From positions 1-11,928 of the forward strand of contig CAKTUS010000082.1 in assembly GCA_934621485.1 (NCBI GenBank): 11,928 nucleotides of DNA, written 5' to 3'. A model generated the notes under the pieces. The model had not been told where the DNA came from. It ran no database searches and was given only the letters and a program-made list of their open reading frames with translations. The translations under genes and the position numbers were made by a program. Below are positions 6,230-11,928 of the stretch, in pieces; the first letter of the stretch is position 1; each line of letters begins with the position of its first letter. The DNA is from an uncultured Clostridia bacterium (GTDB lineage Bacteria; Bacillota; Clostridia; Christensenellales; Aristaeellaceae).

Positions 6230-7192
6230 CTAGGCGCGCCGGGCCGCCAACGCATCGAAGAACAGGGGCGTGCCGCCGGTGTGGATGAAAAGAATTTGCC
6301 GGTTTTGCCAGCCCTTTTCCCGGACCAGGCGTTCCAGGCCGCACAGCGCTTTGCCCACATAGGTGCCGTCCAGCGGCAGGCCGTACTGCGCCATGGCCTG
6401 CCGGATATAGGCCGCGACGGTTTCGTCATAAACCCCGTAGGCTTGGCGATGGGCGTCGCACACGGCCACATCCGAGGGAGAAAGACGTTCCGGGCGGCCC
6501 TGCCGGGCCAGCCAGGCATTGCCATAACGGACGGTATGCGCCTGAACGCTGCCTGCATCCCGGGCGATGGACAAGCCCAGCGCCGGGGGACCGCCGCCGG
6601 CCAGCAGCCGCCCGCACAAAAGCCCGGCCAGGGTCATGCCCGTGCCTACGGCCAGCGAAACCAGGTCCGGCGCAAAGCCCATTTGCGCGCATTGCGCCAT
6701 CCACTGGCTCCACAGGGGCGCATAGGCCCGCACAGGCACGTCCGCGTTGCCCTGGCCCAAACGGTCGCCGTAGATATAATATGGCCTTTCGCCTGATGCA
6801 AGAACTTCGGCCAGCACCCGATCCACGGTTTCCGCCACATTGCTTTTTTGGCAGGGAACGATGCGAGCGCCAAAAGCGGCGCACAGGTCTTCATTGAAGG
6901 AAAGCCGCCTGTCGCCGTCGTCGTCCGCCGGGCTGATGATGGTAAGGGGCAGACCCTGCCCGGCGCACAGGTTGCCCAGCACCCGGCACAGGTTGGAGCG
7001 GGCGTTGCCGTAGGCCACCAGATGATTGCCGCTGCGGGCCCGCATGTCCCGCAGGTATTCCAGACCGATGCGGGCCTTGTTTCCGCCGAAGGAATAAGGC
7101 AGTAAATCCTCCCGCTTCAAATACCAGCGGTTGCCGCGTTCATCGGTTTTCCAAAGGTACAGAGGGGTGGGGACGAACGAGAAATGCTCCAT
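6230..7192 (-). CDS. PLP-dependent enzyme, D-cysteine desulfhydrase/ACC deaminase family
   Basis: This 320-residue soluble protein belongs to the fold-type II PLP enzymes near D-cysteine desulfhydrase and 1-aminocyclopropane-1-carboxylate deaminase, which remove ammonia (and sulfide) from small amino acids. Visible marks are LKREDLLPYSFGGNKAR (25-41) with K39 as the likely Schiff-base lysine, GNARSNLCR (62-70) as the loop gripping the substrate carboxylate, the glycine-rich phosphate cup GTGMTLAG (183-190), DGTYVGKALCGL (275-286) and HTGGTP (304-309). The length is usual. It starts 4 bases after the glycosyltransferase stop with GGAG 9 bases upstream, inside the coding end of that gene, so it is the last gene of the glycan operon. 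The substrate cannot be assigned. An amino-sugar or amino-acid decoration role is only suggested by the neighbours. Confidence 0.87.
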   Translation of the reverse strand: MEHFSFVPTPLYLWKTDERGNRWYLKREDLLPYSFGGNKARIGLEYLRDMRARSGNHLVAYGNARSNLCRVLGNLCAGQGLPLTIISPADDDGDRRLSFNEDLCAAFGARIVPCQKSNVAETVDRVLAEVLASGERPYYIYGDRLGQGNADVPVRAYAPLWSQWMAQCAQMGFAPDLVSLAVGTGMTLAGLLCGRLLAGGGPPALGLSIARDAGSVQAHTVRYGNAWLARQGRPERLSPSDVAVCDAHRQAYGVYDETVAAYIRQAMAQYGLPLDGTYVGKALCGLERLVREKGWQNRQILFIHTGGTPLFFDALAARRA

Positions 7193-7196
7193 ACGT

Positions 7197-8189
7197 TCAG
7201 GCTCCTTTATGCGCCAGCCGAGCCAGGAAAGCGGCCCAGCGTTCCGGCAGCGCCAGCCGCAGGCTGCACCGCAGCCGTTCCTTCAGGGGCAGCGTGCGGT
7301 ACAGGCTGCCCAACGGGCCGCTTTTCAGGGTTTTCAGATCGGGGGCGTTATGGGCCATGACCCGCAGATAGTGGTCGCGAACGGCGTACAGGGCTTCCTG
7401 CGCCGCTGCGCCGCTGTAGCGGTTCACATCCTCCACCATGTCCACCACGGTTTCGCAGCGCTGAAACAGCTGGTTGCGCTTCTCTTTTTTCCACACCTGG
7501 AAGGCGGAGGTGGGCACGTTTTCCCGGTACACGCAGCCCTCCATGGCTTCATACCAGGCGTGGCCTGCGGCGGTCAGGTACAGCTTCATGCGCAAATCGC
7601 CGTGCTGGCACATTTTGTTTCGAAACTCCGCAGGCAGTCCCCGCAGCGCATCGGTGCGAAACACAAAGCTGGCGGTGGGAATAAAGCTGAGCCTGGCGAT
7701 CTCCGCCAGCGTATACGGGCTGCTTTCCGGCTTCAAAAAAGGACGCTCACTTTCGTAATAAGGCAAAAACACCCGGTCGGGGGTTTGTCCGCTTTCATCG
7801 TGAATCATCCCGTTGGTAAAGGAAAAGGTACAGCCCGGATCGGCTTCCATATGGCTTATCTGCCGCTGAAGCTTTTGCGGATTCAGCCAGTAATCGTCTC
7901 CCTCGCACAGGGCGATGTATTTCCCCCGGGCCCTGGGAAAGTTGAAGGTTTCGTTAATGGGAATGTTCTTGGAATACTGGTTTTCCGTTTCGTACAGGGG
8001 GAAAATGCGGTCGGGATACCGCCGCGCATAGTCCCTGATGATGTCCGCAGTGCCGTCGGGCGAGCAGTCGTCGTGAATCAGAATTTCAAAAGGAAAATTT
8101 ACCTGCTGGGAAAGCAGGCTGTCCAGGGTTTGAGCCAGGTACTTTTCATGCCGGTAGGTGGTAACGCAAATGCTGACCAACGGGTTCAC
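7197..8189 (-). CDS. Family 2 glycosyltransferase
   Basis: The 330-residue product is a GT-A fold family 2 glycosyltransferase, which transfers a sugar from a nucleotide donor in the cytoplasm. The N-terminus PLVSICVTTYRHEKYL (3-18) is the nucleotide-binding start. HDDCSPDGT at 39-47 holds the first aspartates, and CEGDDYW (95-101) is the DXD-type metal site. TASFVFR (172-178) lies in the acceptor region. The C-terminal 80 residues are basic and helical without clear membrane segments. The start is the GTG at 8189, because the family N-terminus begins there and AGGAGG lies about 10 bases upstream. A longer frame to 8468 would lie inside the upstream gene. The GTG overlaps the upstream stop in GTGA. 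Donor and acceptor cannot be told. Confidence 0.9.
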   Translation of the reverse strand: MNPLVSICVTTYRHEKYLAQTLDSLLSQQVNFPFEILIHDDCSPDGTADIIRDYARRYPDRIFPLYETENQYSKNIPINETFNFPRARGKYIALCEGDDYWLNPQKLQRQISHMEADPGCTFSFTNGMIHDESGQTPDRVFLPYYESERPFLKPESSPYTLAEIARLSFIPTASFVFRTDALRGLPAEFRNKMCQHGDLRMKLYLTAAGHAWYEAMEGCVYRENVPTSAFQVWKKEKRNQLFQRCETVVDMVEDVNRYSGAAAQEALYAVRDHYLRVMAHNAPDLKTLKSGPLGSLYRTLPLKERLRCSLRLALPERWAAFLARLAHKGA

Positions 8190-9919
8190 GGGGCGATCTC
8201 CTCCTTTGCAGGGGACGCAATGACGCCCAGGAGCACCGGGGCGATGAGCATCAGGTCGTATTGATAGCGGATCAGGCAGCAGGGGCCGAGAAGCTTCAGC
8301 GCCGTTTCCGCCAGCGCCGCGCCGCACAACAGGGCGAAGCGATTCTTCTTCCGCCACACGGCCCACGTGAACGCAAAGGCCGCCAGCCAGCTGTATACAG
8401 CTGGGTGCAGCAGCTGCCACAGCGCCGGGAAGCGGCGAAAACCGTTTTCCTCGAACAGTCGCTTCCACAGGGCCTTCAGCCCGGGCAGAAGGCTTTTTTC
8501 CTGAATCCCCGTTCCCACCGCAGGGCGCAGCATCAGCACGCCACGGGCGTCGTTGGGCTGAGCGTCGTAAATGGTGGCGAAGGAATCGTCCGCCACATAC
8601 CAGTAGCCCTTTGTGGTGTACAGAAAAGCATCCAGATAGGCGCTGGGATGGCGCAGGCCCACACGGCCCCAGAGCTTGAAAAAAGAAACCAGCCGTTCAG
8701 GCTTGTGGCCAAAGAAAACAGCGCTCTTGGCGTTATCCGACAGCTGAGGCTCGTAATCGGCGGCATAGGGCACCCGGGAGAGAATCTCCTCCCCCTCGGC
8801 TTCGTCGGCCTCGCCCAGAGCGTAAACCCGGGCCAGCTGCTGGCAGGGAATGCTTAGCGCCTCGCCGGTAAGACCTATGTCCGGCGTATGCAGCGCCGCC
8901 TTCAGCCCTCCGTTAACGCAAAGGGACAACGCGGCGCTCAGGGCCAGACACAGCGGCATACGCCACCCCAGGAGGCGTCTGGCAAACAGCAGGCCCGCTA
9001 GCCCCGCCAGCCCAAAGGCCCAGGCTACGCCGTTGCGCATCAGGCAGGCCAAAGCGCCCCAAAGGAGGCACCGCGCCAGGGGCCGGACGGTTTTTTCCCT
9101 TTCAGGGTCCCGGTACAGGCAGCAGGCTGAAACCACAAACATCAGCAGCGCGGCCGCAAACAGCACGTCCTTGGTGCCGCTGACCGCAATGACGGCATGC
9201 TGGGGAGCCAGCGTAAACAAGACGACGAGCCCCATCCACAGTCCTTTGGGGCAGCGAATGGAAGCCAGATAGCTCATGGCGTAGGCGATGGCTGCGGCCA
9301 GCGCCGCCATTTGCAGGCCGGTATACAGCGCATATCCCGCCGTGGCGCCCAATAAGCGCATACAGCCGCCTATCAGCAGGGTATGCAGCAGCGGGTGGTG
9401 AGTGGTGTATTGACCGGTTTGAATCTGCCGGAACTGATTGTCAATGTCATACCCTGTAATTCCCGGGAAAAAGGCCAGCGCCACCGGCAGCCAGCACACA
9501 ACCAGCAGCGCCAGGCACAGCCAGAATGCCTGGCGTGAGGAAAGCCCAATGGGTGTTTTGCCCTTGCGCAGCAAACGCGCCAGGGCGGCGAAGCCCTCCC
9601 CGGCGGCAGGCCCCAGACACAGCCCCGTTCCCACACAGAGCAGCAGAGCCGCCCAGCCGGTTTCCTCGTGGAAATCCAGCCGCAGGCCCAGCGCCGTGGC
9701 CGTGACAAACAGCAGGCCCAGCACGCCGAAACAGGTTTTGAGACGCCGGTCCGTTTCGGCAAAGAAACGGGCGTTGCCGTAGGCGGCGGCCCCCAGCGCC
9801 AGCCCACAGGCGGCCCAGCCCCAGGGCTGTGCGGGCAGGGCGGAAAGCAGCAGCGCCATGCAGACGCCCGTCAGTGCAAGAAACGCGCCCGGCGCATACC
9901 GTCGCAACGCAGTTTTCAT
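8186..9919 (-). CDS. DUF6020-like polytopic membrane protein
   Basis: The 577-residue product has about a dozen hydrophobic segments in its first 340 residues, a soluble stretch of about 160 residues (345-505), and two or three helices at the end. Motifs are GITGYDIDNQF (153-163), TTHHPLLHTLL (172-182), SGTKDVLF (247-254) and LMRNGVAWAF (293-302). An acidic pair in the first large loop and a downstream HHP are typical of GT-C-like membrane enzymes; the best match from memory is the uncharacterised DUF6020 family. It sits between an O-antigen ligase-like gene and a glycosyltransferase, with ATGA and GTGA overlaps, which argues for a role in assembling or modifying an envelope glycan. The ATG at 9919 has only a weak AAAGG and probably depends on coupled translation. 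Confidence 0.8.
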   Translation of the reverse strand: MKTALRRYAPGAFLALTGVCMALLLSALPAQPWGWAACGLALGAAAYGNARFFAETDRRLKTCFGVLGLLFVTATALGLRLDFHEETGWAALLLCVGTGLCLGPAAGEGFAALARLLRKGKTPIGLSSRQAFWLCLALLVVCWLPVALAFFPGITGYDIDNQFRQIQTGQYTTHHPLLHTLLIGGCMRLLGATAGYALYTGLQMAALAAAIAYAMSYLASIRCPKGLWMGLVVLFTLAPQHAVIAVSGTKDVLFAAALLMFVVSACCLYRDPEREKTVRPLARCLLWGALACLMRNGVAWAFGLAGLAGLLFARRLLGWRMPLCLALSAALSLCVNGGLKAALHTPDIGLTGEALSIPCQQLARVYALGEADEAEGEEILSRVPYAADYEPQLSDNAKSAVFFGHKPERLVSFFKLWGRVGLRHPSAYLDAFLYTTKGYWYVADDSFATIYDAQPNDARGVLMLRPAVGTGIQEKSLLPGLKALWKRLFEENGFRRFPALWQLLHPAVYSWLAAFAFTWAVWRKKNRFALLCGAALAETALKLLGPCCLIRYQYDLMLIAPVLLGVIASPAKEEIAP

Positions 9920-11289
9920 GCCTTTGCCACGCTTTCCGCTTTCAGCCGTTTTTCAATCTGAAGCGCATAGCCCAGACATAGGAAGAACCAGAAGTTGCAC
10001 ATGGGAAACTGATCGGTAAACAGATACACCTCGGAAATGGTGGAAATGAGCAGCGTAAGGCAGATGATAGGAATCAGCTTTTCAGCGGCGGAGGTGCGGC
10101 TCCCGGGCGAAAGCAGCAGGATGCGAACGCCGCTGCGCAGGGCCAGCCAGGTGAACCACAGCGCCAGGGCCAGGCCGGGCAGGCCCAGGTTCAGCGTGAC
10201 CTGGATATAGGAGTTGTGCGCATGATGAAAGACCGCCAAGGTGTCATGCGGAATATAGCGGTTCAGCTCGATGGTCAGGTTTTTGTTCAGCACGCCCAGC
10301 GCCAGCACCTTGGGCCGGTGCCTGACCAAATCAAAAAAGCCTTCGAAAACCCGGGTGCGCCCGGTCATGGTTTTCAAATCGTTCTCCAAGGGACGCACGC
10401 CGATTTGCAGCGGAGCCCTGGTGGGCTCGGCAACCGTTTGAGCCGTTTCGGCTTCCGCGCCGGCGGACAGGCGGGAAGCGGCGCTGGCCGTCCAGGTAAA
10501 GCCCTTGTATACCAGCACGGCGGCCAGCAGAGCAGCCAATACGGCCACGGCCACCCGCAGCCAGCCGGGCTTCAGGCGGCTGCGCCGCAGCAGCAGAAAC
10601 GCGGCGATGGCCGCCGCGCTGCCGCATAGCAGCATAACCGTGCGGGATACCGTGAACGAAATGCCGATCCACAGCCCGAGCGCCAGAACCAGAGCCAGGG
10701 GAATGAACCACTTTTTCCGAATGGTTAAAGCCAGATAAGCCACCGCAAACAGGCCCAGCAGCCAGATGCAGGCCGCCATGTTGGGGTGGCGGTCAAAAGC
10801 CCATAGTCGCCCGCCGGTGAGATAAAAGGAACTGCCCAGCACAGGCAGGGTAAAGCGCTCTCCGCTCAGCGCGGCCGCCACGCCAATCCACGCCAGCACA
10901 GAGGTGATAAAAGCCGTTAAGGCGCACGTCAGCAGCAATCCTTTGCGGCGGCCGTCCCGGTCGACGGCGCCGGCGAAGGGCAGGGCCGTCAGATAGGCTG
11001 TGCACAGCAGAAAAAAATTGGTTTGAGACTCCTCCAGATAATGCTCGCCCAACAGCACCCGGCTTAACACAAACCAGGCCAGAAACACAGGGCCCAGCCA
11101 CATGCCGCCTTTCCAATGGCCGCGCGCCAGCGAAGCGCCGAAAAAAGCAAACGTCAGGGGCGCCCCATAGGAGGTAAGCATCCAAAGGCCGCGTTCGTAG
11201 GAAAGCTCCATCAACACCAGGGTGGAAAAAGTAAAAGCCAATACAAACCAACCGAAAACATGCCAATGGTTTTGCCGGGAAAGCCGCAT
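9916..11289 (-). CDS. O-antigen ligase/polymerase family membrane protein
   Basis: The 457-residue product has about eleven to twelve membrane segments and one large extracytoplasmic loop (about 263-352), the layout of the Wzy/WaaL family (O-antigen ligase domain). Conserved marks are FDRHPN (165-170), SRT (215-217), TGRTRVFEG (309-317) with its arginine in the loop, and HNSYIQVTLNLGLPG (358-372) carrying the histidine of the family. Such proteins join or polymerise undecaprenyl-linked glycans on the outer face of the membrane. In a Gram-positive this would be a capsule, teichoic-type or exopolysaccharide chain rather than LPS (inference). GGAGGG (11303-11298) is 8 bases before the ATG. It is the first gene of the leftward operon and overlaps the next gene in ATGA. 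Ligase versus polymerase cannot be decided. Confidence 0.87.
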   Translation of the reverse strand: MRLSRQNHWHVFGWFVLAFTFSTLVLMELSYERGLWMLTSYGAPLTFAFFGASLARGHWKGGMWLGPVFLAWFVLSRVLLGEHYLEESQTNFFLLCTAYLTALPFAGAVDRDGRRKGLLLTCALTAFITSVLAWIGVAAALSGERFTLPVLGSSFYLTGGRLWAFDRHPNMAACIWLLGLFAVAYLALTIRKKWFIPLALVLALGLWIGISFTVSRTVMLLCGSAAAIAAFLLLRRSRLKPGWLRVAVAVLAALLAAVLVYKGFTWTASAASRLSAGAEAETAQTVAEPTRAPLQIGVRPLENDLKTMTGRTRVFEGFFDLVRHRPKVLALGVLNKNLTIELNRYIPHDTLAVFHHAHNSYIQVTLNLGLPGLALALWFTWLALRSGVRILLLSPGSRTSAAEKLIPIICLTLLISTISEVYLFTDQFPMCNFWFFLCLGYALQIEKRLKAESVAKA

Positions 11290-11338
11290 GAAACATACCC
11301 TCCATACCGCCGGTCAAAAACCGACATATGATGTAGAA

Positions 11339-11368
11339 ATTATAACATATCCAGCCAAAGCTTGACAA
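11339..11368 (-). promoter_or_regulatory. Promoter of the glycan operon
   Basis: On the minus strand TTGTCA (11368-11363) and a perfect TATAAT (11344-11339) are 18 bp apart, and TGT before the -10 makes it an extended -10 promoter. Transcription should start near 11332, giving a leader of about 43 bases before the ligase-like gene. Confidence 0.8.
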
Positions 11369-11384
11369 GACGCGCGTTTTTCGG

Positions 11385-11413
11385 TTGACAAGGCCCATGC
11401 AACATTTTATAAT
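11385..11413 (+). promoter_or_regulatory. nifJ: Promoter of the PFOR gene
   Basis: A consensus -35 TTGACA (11385-11390) and a consensus -10 TATAAT (11408-11413) with exactly 17 bp between them make this the strongest promoter in the window. The start should be near 11420, leaving a leader of about 75 bases. The leader contains an imperfect hairpin (GCTCGTTTG with AAAACAAGC) and a small AAGCC-GGC-GGCTT stem. High expression of this central metabolic gene fits. Confidence 0.92.
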
Positions 11414-11494
11414 AGGCATATTGGAAACTTCCGCTCGTTTGTCCTCGAAAACAAGCCGGCGGCTTTCAATAATACGATTCAGGAGGGACACACA

Positions 11495-11928
11495 ATGGCA
11501 ACCAAAATGACCGTTGACGGCAATACCGCCGTAGGCCACGTAGCGTATGCATTCAGCGACGTGGCGGCCATTTACCCCATCACCCCTTCCTCTCCCATGG
11601 CGGAAGTGGTTGACGACTGGGCGGCCCATGGCACGAAAAACCTGTTCGGCCAGACCGTTCATGTAAGCGAGATGCAGTCCGAAGCGGGCGCGGCTGGCGC
11701 CGTGCACGGCAGCCTGGCGGCTGGCGCGCTCACCACCACCTTTACCGCTTCTCAGGGCCTGCTGCTGATGATCCCCAACATGTACAAAATCAGCGGCGAG
11801 CTGCTGCCCTGCGTGTTCCACGTCAGCGCCCGCGCTCTGGCTGCCCACGCGCTGTCCATCTTCGGCGATCATGCCGACGTGATGGCCTGCCGCCAGACCG
11901 GTTTTGCCATGCTTTCCTCCAACAGCGT
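11495..11928 (+). CDS. nifJ: Pyruvate:ferredoxin (flavodoxin) oxidoreductase, N-terminal part
   Basis: The first 144 codons of an approximately 1,170-codon gene are present; it runs off the right edge. The enzyme oxidises pyruvate with CoA to acetyl-CoA and CO2 and reduces ferredoxin, a core step of anaerobic energy metabolism. The sequence shows domain I of the single-chain type: DGNTAVGHVAYAFSD (8-22), YPITPSSPMAE (27-37), E63 as the likely thiamine-activating glutamate in SEMQSEAGAAG (58-68), TFTASQGLLLMIPNMYK (82-98) and SARALAAHALSIFGDH (111-126), where R113 matches the substrate-binding arginine of the family. The ATG at 11495 has AGGAGGG 7 bases upstream. The iron-sulfur and thiamine domains lie outside the window. 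Confidence 0.97.
   Translation, partial: MATKMTVDGNTAVGHVAYAFSDVAAIYPITPSSPMAEVVDDWAAHGTKNLFGQTVHVSEMQSEAGAAGAVHGSLAAGALTTTFTASQGLLLMIPNMYKISGELLPCVFHVSARALAAHALSIFGDHADVMACRQTGFAMLSSNS

Noticed and set aside
4917..6233. Long plus-strand open frame opposite trkA (438 codons)
   Set aside because: Same H/Q/G/A-rich shadow composition and no site for translation; the minus strand has both TrkA Rossmann motifs.
7131..8264. Plus-strand open frame opposite the glycosyltransferase (377 codons)
   Set aside because: The minus-strand gene shows the family 2 start, HDDCSPDG and EGDDYW; the plus frame has no recognisable domain.
10793..11872. Minus-strand 359-codon frame spanning the divergent promoters
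   Set aside because: It crosses two strong promoters, the PFOR coding start and the ligase gene in the wrong frame, and has no ribosome binding site or domain.

Overview
The window looks like a chromosomal segment of a GC-rich, anaerobic member of the Clostridia (Firmicutes). The evidence is: a pyruvate:ferredoxin oxidoreductase gene; strong sigma-A type promoters; Shine-Dalgarno sites close to AAGGAGG; tRNA genes that all encode their CCA ends; a two-gene trkA-trkH potassium system; and surface-glycan membrane proteins of types common in gut Clostridia. No species can be named from the sequence. Everything from the tRNA operon to about 11.3 kb is on the minus strand; only the gene fragment at the right edge is on the plus strand.

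Layout from left to right. (1) 1-310 is AT-rich DNA with no supportable gene. (2) 311-1112 is a seven-gene tRNA operon, transcribed leftwards in the order Pro-Glu-Met(CAU)-Asp-Thr-Tyr-Leu, with a TTGACA/17 bp/TAAAAT promoter and an intrinsic terminator. (3) 1263-1802 is a flavin reductase-like gene that stands alone behind the terminator of the upstream operon. (4) 1975-6229 is a potassium-transport operon: promoter, structured leader, trkA, trkH (ATGA overlap), then an unrecognised polytopic membrane protein, then a strong terminator. (5) 6230-11368 is a compact surface-polysaccharide operon: an O-antigen ligase/polymerase-like protein, a DUF6020-like membrane protein, a family 2 glycosyltransferase and a PLP-dependent D-cysteine desulfhydrase/ACC deaminase-family enzyme. 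The first three are joined by 4-nt stop/start overlaps and the last follows after 4 nt. (6) 11304-11494 is a divergent promoter region. (7) 11495-11928 is the first 144 codons of the PFOR gene, running off the window.

How the genes may work together (inference): the operon at 6230-11289 has the parts expected for building and exporting an envelope glycan, namely a cytoplasmic glycosyltransferase, a lipid-linked-sugar type membrane enzyme and a polymerase/ligase. The PLP enzyme is the unexpected partner. TrkA gates TrkH for K+ uptake. The trkA promoter directly abuts the stop codon of the PLP gene and no terminator is visible between them, so the glycan operon may read through into trkAH. The membrane protein after trkH shares a loop layout with the DUF6020-like protein of the glycan operon, so both may belong to the GT-C-like fold.
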